Positions 1-7,671 of a stretch of DNA of 64,000 nt are shown piece by piece. The stretch's first letter is position 1. Each line of letters opens with the position of its first letter. Made by a program: the position numbers and the translations under genes. The notes beneath the pieces were generated by a model, which was not told where the DNA came from, did no database searches, and saw only the letters and a list, made by a program, of their open reading frames with translations. Source of the stretch: JBFLYC01 sp040756735 (GTDB lineage Bacteria > Bacillota > DSM-16504 > Desulfitibacterales > Desulfitibacteraceae); the NCBI GenBank assembly GCA_040756735.1, contig JBFLYC010000003.1, forward strand, positions 62,001-126,000, written 5' to 3'.

Positions 1-214
1 CCTTTAAACGCACCTCTTTGCATAAATCCAGGCCGCTTCCATCAGGGAGCATCCAATCCATGACAATCAAGTCAGGCCTCCTGCCAGCCAAAAGCATTCG
101 GGCGTCTGATCCGTTAAAAGCGCTGCTGACTTCATACCCTTCTTGACTTAGATAGTCCTTAATAAGCTTATTGAGTTTTTGTTCATCTTCAACAATCAAA
201 ACATGTCTTTTCAT
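1..214 (-). CDS. Response regulator receiver domain protein (5' part; runs off the window)
   Basis: I translated this stretch directly. The product begins MKRHVLIVEDEQ and continues to DLIVMDWMLPDGSGLDL, a CheY-like receiver domain. The acidic pair E9-D10 and the phospho-acceptor D53 in VMDWMLP are visible. Known for the family: a sensor kinase phosphorylates the Asp and the protein then usually drives an attached output domain. Only about 71 residues lie in the window, so the output domain (probably OmpR-like DNA binding) is unseen. The start at 214 is an ATG preceded by a G-rich GGGGGTTGG stretch. It is transcribed away from the secreted-protein gene that follows, and no kinase is adjacent inside the window. 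Confidence 0.85.
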   Translation of the reverse strand, partial: MKRHVLIVEDEQKLNKLIKDYLSQEGYEVSSAFNGSDARMLLAGRRPDLIVMDWMLPDGSGLDLCKEVRLK

Positions 215-263
215 GTCCAACCCCCACATTCCGGTACATTTATTGTAACCTAATTTTGGGTAT

Positions 264-289
264 AAAAAAAGGAAGGTAATTTACCTTCC
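264..289 (-). terminator. Rho-independent terminator overlapping the stop codon of the secreted protein gene
   Basis: A perfect 8-bp stem GGAAGGTA / TACCTTCC with a 3-base loop is followed, on the minus strand, by a run of seven T. The stop codon at 281-283 lies inside the hairpin, so the gene and its terminator are fused. Confidence 0.8.
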
Positions 290-805
290 TCTCATTTTCA
301 TTCCCATGCCCATTTCCTTGCTCATCTCACCTTTAAAACCACCCTTAAAACCTTTTCGCTGCATGGATTCTCCCGGTGTACAAGGGTCATCCCTTTCTAT
401 CATGTCTTCGATGTGCTCTTTGATCAAGGAAAGTTTTTCATCTGCTGCCTCTTGAGTTATAACCCCTTGAGCAACCATTCCCTCAAGCCTTTCAGCCTTT
501 GCGGCTAATACAGCTTCTACAAATTTTTCAGTGCTGATATCTTTGGCCTTAGCGATATCTGCCAATGACTGCCCCTGCGACCTCAGCTCTCTAATTTCCT
601 CAATGCTCAAGCCGGTTAAGTCAGATAGGACTGATATTGGAGAAGGCATTCCCCTGAAGCCGCCTCCCATTAGCATTCTCTTAGGACCATACTCTTTGCC
701 TTCTACTTCTGCTTTTCTTTCTGCCATAAGGGGATAGGCAAACCCTGTTAAAACTAAGGACATCATCAACAGCAATACCAGTGTAACTACTATACTTTTT
801 TTCAT
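281..805 (-). CDS. Small secreted protein, DUF2680-like
   Basis: This is a protein of about 174 residues with an N-terminal signal peptide (KKS then a long hydrophobic run ending near GFA). It has a middle section LTGLSIEEIRELRSQGQS and a second helical section around GVITQEAADEKL, as in extracytoplasmic DUF2680-type proteins of Firmicutes. The tail is rich in Met, Gly and Lys (GFKGGFKGEM, MGMGMKMRGR). No enzyme motif is seen. Start choice: the AGGAGG directly abuts the upstream ATG at 814, leaving no spacer, so the ATG at 805, nine bases after AGGAGG, is preferred. Its function is unknown; the Met-rich end could bind metal, but that is inference. Confidence 0.75.
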   Translation of the reverse strand: MKKSIVVTLVLLLMMSLVLTGFAYPLMAERKAEVEGKEYGPKRMLMGGGFRGMPSPISVLSDLTGLSIEEIRELRSQGQSLADIAKAKDISTEKFVEAVLAAKAERLEGMVAQGVITQEAADEKLSLIKEHIEDMIERDDPCTPGESMQRKGFKGGFKGEMSKEMGMGMKMRGR

Positions 806-889
806 CTTCACCATCCTCCTGTTTTGTATAATTGCTATTTTTTTAAGTATAGTATAACCTGCTATTTTTAAAATTCTTTCTAGAAAATC

Positions 890-2803
890 TTAAGAAAATC
901 TTAAGATTATTTCATCCCATTTTTTATATAAATCCTTAAGCCTGTCCTCAGTTTCATGGTACTCTTTAGTGCAGCGCATCACGTCATCAGGATTGCTGTA
1001 CAGTTCTTCTTGGCCTAATACCAAAGCAAGACTGTGCAGCCTATCCTCCAAATCCTCTATTTCATTTTCCAGATCCTCCAAGGTTAATTCTTTTTGTTTC
1101 TTTTCTTTTTTCTCTGATAGAGGAGGATTCTTTGGCTGGGCGCCAACTTGTTCCTTGTGTTTTTTTGCCTCTTCATCCAATTCATTTTCCTTTTTCTTCC
1201 ACTTGTAATAATCGAAATCACCCAGGTACTCAGTAAGCTTTCCATTTTCTAGTTCTAATACCTTTGATGCCAGCCTGTTAATAAAATACCTGTCATGGGA
1301 CACAAAAAGTATATTGCCGGGAAAATCCAGCAGGGCTTCCTCCAAGGCTTCTCTGGTTTCCACATCTAAATGATTTGTGGGTTCATCCAGGATCAAAAAG
1401 TTGGCATTCTGCAAAAAAAGCTTTGCCAGCATAAGCCTGCTTCGCTCACCGCCGCTTAAGGCTTTGACCTTCTTGTTAACGTCTTCTCCTGAGAAAAGAA
1501 AGCGTCCCAGGACAGACCTCACCTCATATTCAGTCATCTTAGGATTAACCCAAAGCTCCTCAAGGACTGTTTTCTCAGCATTTAAATCTTCATGTTCCTG
1601 TGTAAAATAAGCAAGTTGTACCCTTGAACCTAATTTAACATCACCCCTGCTTCCAAGACGACCTGACAAGATTTTTAACAATGTAGTCTTGCCTGTTCCG
1701 TTATCACCGATTAAAGCGACTTTTTCCCCCTTCCAAAGCGTAAAACAAAGGCCGTTGAAGAGACACTTACCAGGATGCTCCATGGACAGGCCCTGGACTT
1801 CTAAAACCTTTTCACCTGTACCATTTTCAATGCCAAAAGAAATATCTGCTTTTTTACCAGCATCCTCCGGTCTTGACAGTCTCTCCAGCCTGTTTAAAAT
1901 GGTTTGACGCCCCCTGGCCTGTTTGGCTTTAATTCCAGCCTTATATTTTCTAATATACTCCTCTTGTTTCTTGATAAAATCCTGCTGCTTTTCATACTGA
2001 CGCTTATAAGCTTCCTCCCTTTGCGCCTTTAAAAGAAGATACCTGGAATAATTACCGGAGTATGCATCAAGCCCGGATCTATTTAATTCAAAAGTTGTTT
2101 TCGTAACCTGATCCAAGAAATACCTATCATGGGACACCGCCAGAATTGCACCAGGATAACCCTGCAAATAACTCTCTAACCACTCTACAGACTTTAAATC
2201 CAAGTAATTGGTTGGCTCATCCAATAACAGCAGGTCAGGGCTCCTTAATAAAATTTTGGCCAGGGCTATACGGGTTTTCTGTCCTCCGCTAAAAGTTGTA
2301 AGTTTTCTATTAAAGTCTGTTTCCTCAAAACTAAGACCAATGAGAATACCCTTTACCTTGCTTTCAAAGCTGTAACCGCCTTCCCTTTCATAGCATTCAA
2401 GGGCCTGGGCGTAGGCTGCCATTACCTGCTCAAGCTTCTCGGAATCATTGTATATCTCCGGCAGTGACATCTTGGACTGCAGGCAGTTAATCTCTTGACG
2501 AAGCTGCAGCAGGTCCTCATATTCCTCTATCACATAATCTATTAATGGCCTGTCCCCTTCAACCAGGATGTTTGCCTGGGGCAGGTATCCCAATCTTAAG
2601 TTTTTACCCAGCACCAGGGTTCCTTCATCTGGTGCCTCAACACCTGCAAGGCACTTCAAAAGGGTGGTTTTTCCTATTCCATTTGGCCCAACCAAACCTA
2701 TTTTTTCCCCCTGACGGACAACCAGAGATATGTTTTGAAAAATGTTTTCCACTCCATAGCTTTTGCTCAAGTTAATTCCCTGGATAATTATCAATTGCAG
2801 CAC
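890..2803 (-). CDS. ABC-F family ATPase (ribosome-associated type)
   Basis: This soluble protein of 637 residues has two ABC ATPase domains and no membrane segments. The first Walker A is GPNGIGKTT (near residue 40) with signature FSGGQKTR and LLLLDEPTNYLD. The second is GDNGTGKTT with LSGGERSR and LILDEPTNHLD. A charged linker rich in K/R and Q sits between them, and the C-terminus is a charged coiled coil (EKKEKKQKELTLEDLENE). This is the ABC-F layout (YdiF/YfmR/EttA group), whose members act on the ribosome E-site as translation factors or antibiotic-protection proteins. The start is a GTG at 2803. A TTG at 2794, eight bases after GGGGTG, is an equally good alternative. It is a lone gene, and which ABC-F subgroup it belongs to cannot be told by eye. 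Confidence 0.9.
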   Translation of the reverse strand: MLQLIIIQGINLSKSYGVENIFQNISLVVRQGEKIGLVGPNGIGKTTLLKCLAGVEAPDEGTLVLGKNLRLGYLPQANILVEGDRPLIDYVIEEYEDLLQLRQEINCLQSKMSLPEIYNDSEKLEQVMAAYAQALECYEREGGYSFESKVKGILIGLSFEETDFNRKLTTFSGGQKTRIALAKILLRSPDLLLLDEPTNYLDLKSVEWLESYLQGYPGAILAVSHDRYFLDQVTKTTFELNRSGLDAYSGNYSRYLLLKAQREEAYKRQYEKQQDFIKKQEEYIRKYKAGIKAKQARGRQTILNRLERLSRPEDAGKKADISFGIENGTGEKVLEVQGLSMEHPGKCLFNGLCFTLWKGEKVALIGDNGTGKTTLLKILSGRLGSRGDVKLGSRVQLAYFTQEHEDLNAEKTVLEELWVNPKMTEYEVRSVLGRFLFSGEDVNKKVKALSGGERSRLMLAKLFLQNANFLILDEPTNHLDVETREALEEALLDFPGNILFVSHDRYFINRLASKVLELENGKLTEYLGDFDYYKWKKKENELDEEAKKHKEQVGAQPKNPPLSEKKEKKQKELTLEDLENEIEDLEDRLHSLALVLGQEELYSNPDDVMRCTKEYHETEDRLKDLYKKWDEIILRFS

Positions 2804-2960
2804 ACCCCATTTCTACCCTTCCATTTTAACCAAAAAGGCCAGGTATTGCACTAAATTAATGAAATGCATGTTACTATCAGTCCTTGGAAATAATGCTAAA
2901 GATAACCTTAATTCTAAATACCTGAATAGTACTGCAGCGAAATATAGCAATTTAGCGGAG

Positions 2961-3033
2961 CCATGGGGACTGTTCGAGCGTCGCCGTAGCGCAGCGAAGG
3001 TCCGAAGGGAAGACGATGAAACCGTCCCCGTGG
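2961..3033. repeat. GC-rich inverted repeat in the ABC-F/lipoprotein gap
   Basis: The gap 2804-3134 is AT-rich except for this island. Its ends are inverted copies: CCATGGGGACTGTT at 2961 and AACCGTCCCCGTGG at 3020-3033. The ACCGTCCCC core is shared with the dispersed repeats at 12.4, 28.8, 55.2 and 59.0 kb, so this is probably a diverged family member. No gene is supported in this gap. Confidence 0.55.
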
Positions 3034-3134
3034 CGTATGCGGCCCATGGCGTACGTGGCGTAGCCATAAATCGAAACTAATGACCTTTCGCTGTAGTGAT
3101 AGCAACAAACAATAAATCAATAGGAGTTGACAAT

Positions 3135-3527
3135 ATGCATGTGGCGAGAAAAAAACCATTAGTCCTTTGCCTGGTCATTATAGCGATAACCGCTGCGTTT
3201 GCCTTAACTGCTTGCGGGGAAAGAACACATCTTTCTGTTGCAGCATTAATGAAAAGTGGAAGAACCGGTGACTGGGTAAATTTTAAAGAAACAAGGGTAA
3301 AAGCCATGTCCCATGACCCTATTTTGTCACAAACCAGTCTTCAGCTTGAAACCGGAGAAAATGAGCAGTATGTAACTGCTGTAGCTGCTAATGCAATGGT
3401 TAAGAAAGGGTTGGAAAGGCTGCAGGCAGAGGAAGACGGGCTTGTATTAAAAATATACGGTCGATTAAGCGAGCATGATACTCTGGGATGGCTTATATTT
3501 GTACATGAATTAGAAGTTCTAGAGTAA
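3135..3527 (+). CDS. Small predicted lipoprotein, function unknown
   Basis: This is a 130-residue product with a basic N-terminus (VARKK), a hydrophobic stretch and a lipobox ending ALTAC with Cys27, so it is probably anchored to the outer face of the membrane. The remainder (LSVAALMKSGRTGDWVNF to the end) has alternating strands and could form a small OB-like barrel, but I recognise no family with certainty. The ATG at 3135 has AGGAG eight bases upstream; longer in-frame starts lack a site. It is flanked by an ABC-F gene and converges with the GDPD gene, and it appears to be transcribed alone. Confidence 0.7.
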   Translation: MHVARKKPLVLCLVIIAITAAFALTACGERTHLSVAALMKSGRTGDWVNFKETRVKAMSHDPILSQTSLQLETGENEQYVTAVAANAMVKKGLERLQAEEDGLVLKIYGRLSEHDTLGWLIFVHELEVLE

Positions 3528-3544
3528 GTAACAATCACTGATAA

Positions 3545-4255
3545 TCACACCAGTTTATGCGGAATATCAGTAATCACATATTCAACTCCCCATTCAAGGA
3601 AAGTTTTTATCAGTTTTTCTTTGTTGACCGGAAATGGTATTACTTTGATGCCTTGAGCAGCGCTTTTTTTGATCATTGCTTCTGTTACAGAAGGATAAAA
3701 GGGATGCAGGGAATATGCCTTGAGCCTTAAGGCATATTCCCAGGGGTCCACCAGTCCGGCATAATAAAGCAGCCCGATCTTTACTGCAGGACACAATTCT
3801 TTGATCTTTACCAAGCTGTAATGGTTAAATGAAGAAACAATGCATTTATCCATTACCTTATAATCTTCCATTACCTTGATGAGCTTTTCCTCAATTCCTG
3901 GATATAATATAATCCCCGACTTAATCTCAATATTTAAGAGAAAGTCTTGACCTTTGAACAGGTCCAATACTTCTTCAAGGACCGGCACCTGTTCACAGGC
4001 ATACCTTTTGTGAAACCAACTGCCTGCATCAAGTTTTTTCATCTCAGTTAACGTAATATCCTTAATATACCCCCTGCCACTGGTGGTTCTGTCAAGGGTC
4101 TCATCATGGCAGACTACCAGATGCCCATCCCTTGAAAGCTGGACATCCAACTCTACGCCTCCTATCCCTAGATCCAGGGCTCTTTTAAAGGATACTAGGG
4201 TATTTTCGGGAGCTTCTCCAGGTACTCCCCTGTGTCCCAGCAGTCTTTTTTTCAC
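3545..4255 (-). CDS. Glycerophosphodiester phosphodiesterase
   Basis: This cytosolic GDPD-family TIM barrel of about 236 residues hydrolyses glycerophosphodiesters to glycerol-3-phosphate and an alcohol. Diagnostic motifs are present near the N-terminus: GHRG, then EAPENTLVSF, then GVELDVQLSRDGHLVVCHD (metal-binding E and D, catalytic His pair) and the DRTTSG segment. The length fits the UgpQ-like bacterial class. The GTG at 4255 is chosen because GGAAGG lies about seven bases upstream and the product then starts KKRLLGHRG, as in relatives. Longer starts add a tail with no homology. It diverges from rtcB across a gap of about 130 bases. Confidence 0.9.
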   Translation of the reverse strand: MKKRLLGHRGVPGEAPENTLVSFKRALDLGIGGVELDVQLSRDGHLVVCHDETLDRTTSGRGYIKDITLTEMKKLDAGSWFHKRYACEQVPVLEEVLDLFKGQDFLLNIEIKSGIILYPGIEEKLIKVMEDYKVMDKCIVSSFNHYSLVKIKELCPAVKIGLLYYAGLVDPWEYALRLKAYSLHPFYPSVTEAMIKKSAAQGIKVIPFPVNKEKLIKTFLEWGVEYVITDIPHKLV

Positions 4256-4384
4256 TAAAATCACCTTCCCTCGAGCAAAAGTAAACATGATCAGCTTTAA
4301 TCCCCAAGTATTGCTATTAAACCAATTACATAGTACCATTAAAGTGTGTTGGAAAAAATCCTTAAGCTTTTTGGAGGTATTGCC

Positions 4385-5803
4385 GTGGATAACTTACTTA
4401 CCCAAATTGACACTAATAAATATCTTATTCCTAAAGAAAATAACATGAATGTCCACTGCATAATCTATTTGAAGCCTGAACTCCTTCCCTTCCTGGAGGA
4501 TGAATCAATCAAACAGTTGAAAGATGCTGCTTGTCTGCCCGGTGTATTTAAATATGTTTTGGGCATGCCGGACATACATACCGGTTATGGTCTGCCAATC
4601 GGAGGAGTTCTACCCATGGACTATGACCATGGAGTTGTTTCAGCCGGGGCTGTAGGAATGGATATTAACTGCGGGGTAAGGATTCTCACAACAAACCTTA
4701 CTAAAAAAGACCTGGCCCCAAACAGGCTGGAAAAATTAATTAATGCCATTGAAGAAACCATTCCCACAGGTATAGGTACCAGAAGCAGGCATAAGCTAAA
4801 CAATCATCTTAAAAATATTATTGAACAGGGAGCGCCTTATCTGGCACAACTTGGATTGGTAAACCAAGATGATTTAGGCAGGATTGAAGAACATGGATTC
4901 CTGCCTGGGGCAGACCTTGCGGCCTGCAGCAAAGAAGCACGTAACAGAACCGACCAGCTTTCAACCCTTGGCGGTGGAAATCATTTCATAGAAATTTCCT
5001 TGGTCAATCAGGTTTTTGACCCCCAAACTGCAGCATACTTCAAACTCTTTAAAGGACAAGTAGTAGTCATGATTCATTCCGGCAGCAGGGGGTTTGGGCA
5101 CCAGATCTGCCAGGATTACACCAAAGAAATGGCTTCTTCAGCAGCAGAATACGGAATAAAACTGCCCAACAAAGGTCTGGCCTGCGCACCCATTCACTCC
5201 CCTCTTGGACAAAGGTATCTTGCAGCCATGGCTTGCGCTGTTAATTTTGCCTTTGCCAACAGGCAGCTAATGAGTTTGGATATAAGTCATTCTTTTAATA
5301 AAGTATTCGGTACAAAAGAAGGAACCATTGAGCTGAACTTATTATATGATGTAGCCCATAATATTGCAAAGAAAGAGCGCCACTTCCAACAAAATCTATT
5401 GATACATAGAAAAGGGGCGACCCGGGCCCTGCCGCCCGGTCATCCTGCTAACCCAGAATATTACATGGCAACCGGCCATCCGGTTCTCCTTCCAGGTTCC
5501 ATGGGCGCCAACTCCTATATTGCCACGGGATTACCAGGAGCTTTAGAGACTTTTTACTCAGTTAATCACGGTGCAGGCAGGCTTTTATCCCGCACTGCGG
5601 CAAAGAAAACCATCAGCAAAAAAGCTTTTGAGAAGGAAATGGAGGGTATTTATTTTAATGCTCGCCATTACCATAAAGTTCTAGATGAAGCGCCCCAGGC
5701 ATACAAAGACATCCATCAAGTTGTTGATACCCTGGCAGAAATCGGGATAGTCAATAAAGTAGCAAGCATACGGCCTTTAGGAGTGATTAAGGGAGAAGGC
5801 TAG
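4385..5803 (+). CDS. rtcB: RNA-splicing ligase RtcB
   Basis: RtcB joins RNA 2',3'-cyclic-phosphate or 3'-phosphate ends to 5'-OH ends in tRNA and RNA repair, using GTP and Mn2+. The 472-residue product carries the family signatures: AVGMDINCGVR (metal Cys near residue 96), LGGGNHFIEI, IHSGSRGFGHQ, HNIAKKE, RKGATRALPPG, PGSMGANSYI and NHGAGR, whose His (about 395) is the guanylylated residue. All the expected metal and nucleotide ligands seem present. The GTG start at 4385 is seven bases after GGAGG. No archease or RtcR-type regulator is adjacent. Confidence 0.95.
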   Translation: MDNLLTQIDTNKYLIPKENNMNVHCIIYLKPELLPFLEDESIKQLKDAACLPGVFKYVLGMPDIHTGYGLPIGGVLPMDYDHGVVSAGAVGMDINCGVRILTTNLTKKDLAPNRLEKLINAIEETIPTGIGTRSRHKLNNHLKNIIEQGAPYLAQLGLVNQDDLGRIEEHGFLPGADLAACSKEARNRTDQLSTLGGGNHFIEISLVNQVFDPQTAAYFKLFKGQVVVMIHSGSRGFGHQICQDYTKEMASSAAEYGIKLPNKGLACAPIHSPLGQRYLAAMACAVNFAFANRQLMSLDISHSFNKVFGTKEGTIELNLLYDVAHNIAKKERHFQQNLLIHRKGATRALPPGHPANPEYYMATGHPVLLPGSMGANSYIATGLPGALETFYSVNHGAGRLLSRTAAKKTISKKAFEKEMEGIYFNARHYHKVLDEAPQAYKDIHQVVDTLAEIGIVNKVASIRPLGVIKGEG

Positions 5804-5817
5804 GTTATACTGCCAGG

Positions 5818-6948
5818 TTAAACTATTAGATTTACATAATTTATATCTTCTGGCAAAGGCCCTGGAATAAAACTCAGGATGGATAAGTTATCCTGAATTT
5901 TTACATTCAGCTTCACATTGCTGTAACCGCTTTTTTCCAGGGCCTTAAGGAGCTCTTCACCTTCGCATTGGATAGTCTCTTGTACTGCTTCGTTTGGGCA
6001 AATAACCATTAATTGCAGCCCAACATTATCATGCTGTATCCTGAACCACAGCTCTCCCATAAACTGCGATGTTAATCTGAGCACCAGGATGCTCTGGCCT
6101 AAAGAGACAGTTTCTCCTTTAGGGAGTTGGGTAAGTAAGTAGAGGTGGCCTTGTCCAAAGGGCCAACCGAATACATTGTAACCTCCCAGAATGCCGCATT
6201 CTGTCTTGTTGATAAATTTAAAGAGCATGGCTTCTTCCAGTTCATCCAGTTTACCTGTCAGGAGGCTATGCAGTTTTAACAGGCTTTTTCCATCACCTTC
6301 AAGATTTATACTCTTAAGCCAGGCAGCTAATTCTGTTAAATTCCCCTTGGGTGCTGCATCATTAAAATCAACCTGTCTCAGCAAATTCTGCAATGCCAGG
6401 ACATTTTCTCTATTTAAAGCCAACTTAAACCTGACCATTTCCTTGACAATCTCTTGCAGTTCATCACTGGGTTTTAGGCCAAGAGCTGCAAGCAGACTCT
6501 CTTCAGCCTTGATTATTTGCTTGTTATTATCCAGGATTTTCAGCCTTATCAAACCAGGTTTAATCAACTCAACCAGCAAGTTTAATTCCCGGCCTTCCGG
6601 TACATAGGCTTGTGCCTCAGCTTTAATAAGAGTACCTGCGGTTTTTAAAAGAATTTCGCTGCCTTTTGTTTTAACAACCTCAGCTTTAACAACCTGCCCC
6701 TCTTTAAAAGTGAGAGCGACACCATTTCTCTTCAAAATGTCTATCCTTAAGTTGGCGACAGCGCTCTGTAAATTGGGGGTATTCTTATATGTTGGGGACT
6801 TTCCTCTTACATTGGGGACATTCCTCTTACATTGGGGACATTCCTCTGAAAGAGGTGTGTCCCCTGACCTTGTTGGGTGTGTCCCCTGACCTTGTTGGGT
6901 GTGTCCCTTTGCCTTGTTGGGTGCACTCCCTGACCCTTTAACTCTCAT
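5818..6948 (-). CDS. FliK-like hook-length-control domain protein (YlqG-like) with repeat-derived N-terminus
   Basis: This 376-residue protein sits downstream of, and overlaps by 11 bases, an FlhB-C-like gene, the same arrangement as ylqG-ylqH in Bacillus. The C-terminal half (LGQSILVLRLTSQFMGELWFRI, CEGEELLKALEKSGY) resembles the FliK C-terminal domain that interacts with export-gate FlhB. No other flagellar genes are in the window. The first 60 or so residues are abnormal: Pro/Thr/Gly/Cys-rich runs (HTQQGQGTHPT, ECPQCKRNVPNVRG) that are simply the translation of tandem copies of the dispersed repeat at 6773-6930. The ATG at 6948 has GGAG nine bases upstream, so translation would run through the repeat. 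Confidence 0.7.
   Translation of the reverse strand: MRVKGSGSAPNKAKGHTQQGQGTHPTRSGDTPLSEECPQCKRNVPNVRGKSPTYKNTPNLQSAVANLRIDILKRNGVALTFKEGQVVKAEVVKTKGSEILLKTAGTLIKAEAQAYVPEGRELNLLVELIKPGLIRLKILDNNKQIIKAEESLLAALGLKPSDELQEIVKEMVRFKLALNRENVLALQNLLRQVDFNDAAPKGNLTELAAWLKSINLEGDGKSLLKLHSLLTGKLDELEEAMLFKFINKTECGILGGYNVFGWPFGQGHLYLLTQLPKGETVSLGQSILVLRLTSQFMGELWFRIQHDNVGLQLMVICPNEAVQETIQCEGEELLKALEKSGYSNVKLNVKIQDNLSILSFIPGPLPEDINYVNLIV
6773..6930. repeat. Dispersed palindromic repeat cluster inside the FliK-like gene
   Basis: Three tandem copies of TTGGGGACATTCCTC (the first reads GGGACTTTCC) are followed by three copies of GTGTCCC with CTTGTTGGGTG spacers. These are the left and right ends of the repeat family found between genes elsewhere. 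The region keeps one open frame, so the insertion lengthened the protein rather than destroying it. Confidence 0.85.
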
Positions 6949-7228
6949 CTCTTTTATCTCCAGCACTATAGTATTTTTTATCAAGCTTCCAAACAAAGGC
7001 CAAGATTTCAGCAACAGCCAGATATAACTCCTGGGGGATTTCTTTCCCCACTTCTATTGACGAAAGTATCTGTGCCAGGTCCGCATCTTCATGTACAGGC
7101 ACACCTTCTTCCAGAGCTTTTTGAACAATATTAATGGCTGTAATACCTTTGCCGGCAGCTACCACAACAGGAGCATCATCTTCACCTTGGGCATACTTCA
7201 AAGCTGCAGCCAACTTCATTTTTTTCAC
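6938..7228 (-). CDS. FlhB C-terminal-domain-like protein (YlqH/FlhX type)
   Basis: This 96-residue protein corresponds to only the cytoplasmic substrate-specificity domain of the type III export gate protein FlhB, without the membrane part. It begins KKMKLAAALKY and has the features AAGKGITAINIVQKALEEGVP and IPQELYLAVAEILAFVWKL, as in EscU/FlhB-C folds. The NPTH autocleavage motif of true FlhB is absent, as usual for these stand-alone paralogues. The start is GTG at 7228, preceded on the coding strand by a run of ten G as the only plausible ribosome-binding sequence. It is translationally coupled to the FliK-like gene. Confidence 0.8.
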   Translation of the reverse strand: MKKMKLAAALKYAQGEDDAPVVVAAGKGITAINIVQKALEEGVPVHEDADLAQILSSIEVGKEIPQELYLAVAEILAFVWKLDKKYYSAGDKRDES

Positions 7229-7236
7229 AAGTACTA

Positions 7237-7246
7237 CCCCCCCCCC
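7237..7246. repeat. Ten-base homopolymer (C10 on +, G10 on the coding strand)
   Basis: Ten consecutive C lie eight bases upstream of the GTG start of the FlhB-C-like gene. On the mRNA this is G10 at the Shine-Dalgarno position. Homopolymers this long are prone to slipped-strand length change. Confidence 0.9.
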
Positions 7247-7297
7247 AGATCATTTAAGCATAAGACCTTCCTAATTATAGCACTTATTCTCTCCCGC

Positions 7298-7326
7298 TTG
7301 CATTGCATCATTACCTTATGTATAAT
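7298..7326 (+). promoter_or_regulatory. Sigma-70-type promoter of the structured RNA
   Basis: The -35 TTGCAT (7298-7303) and -10 TATAAT (7321-7326) are 17 bases apart. Transcription should begin near 7333, just before the structured RNA. Confidence 0.7.
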
Positions 7327-7332
7327 AGTAAT

Positions 7333-7559
7333 ATAAAAAAGAAAAAGAAATCCTGCTTAGTCCGTGTTAAGGCCGGAAATTTTGAACCAACACTGGAACA
7401 TAGGGAACCCGGCGTCTGATTAGCAATGAAATGCCTACCTCCGAGGGGAATTCAAAACTAATTGGCAGGGTACCCACCTGCGTAGGCAGGTTCACAAAAT
7501 TCCCGGTAAACGGCTAAAGCGGGATAAAGTACTAACCCTAAGTATTTTGGGGTTTTTTC
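7333..7559 (+). ncRNA. Structured non-coding RNA, possibly 6S RNA
   Basis: There is no credible reading frame here, but there is strong nested pairing between distant arms. CCTGCTT (from 7352) pairs with AAGCGGG (7516-7522), CCGT (7362-7365) with ACGG (7510-7513), and the arm CCGGAAATTTTGAACC (7373-7388) with GGTTCACAAAATTCCCGG (7488-7505). Inside, GCCTAC pairs with GTAGGC, and GCAGG pairs with CCTGC within that stem. A promoter precedes and a terminator follows, giving a free transcript of about 225 bases that ends over 100 bases before the next gene. A long closing stem, a large asymmetric bubble and this size fit 6S RNA (RNA polymerase regulator), but I cannot prove the family. A riboswitch for the downstream gene is less likely because the terminator and gap separate them. 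Confidence 0.55.
7533..7559 (+). terminator. Rho-independent terminator of the structured RNA
   Basis: AACCC and GGGTT form a short stem around TAAGTATTTTG, followed by a run of six T and then CTTTTTT. Confidence 0.7.
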
Positions 7560-7671
7560 TTTTTTACACCTATATTATTCATTATCGGATTTATTCTTGA
7601 CATGTTTAGTTAAATTTTAGACTATTTTCGCTCCACTTCGGTAATAATTCTTATGTGGGAGGAAAATAGCT

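Noticed and set aside
2763..3159. Several overlapping frames in the GC-rich gap before the lipoprotein gene
   Set aside because: They arise from the inverted repeat at 2961-3033 and the start of the ABC-F gene; no start signals and contradictory frames.
7340..7560. Riboswitch or T-box leader for the DUF2229 pair
   Set aside because: No T-box GGTGG..CCGCG or known riboswitch core, and a terminator followed by over 100 bases precedes the gene; a free RNA fits better.
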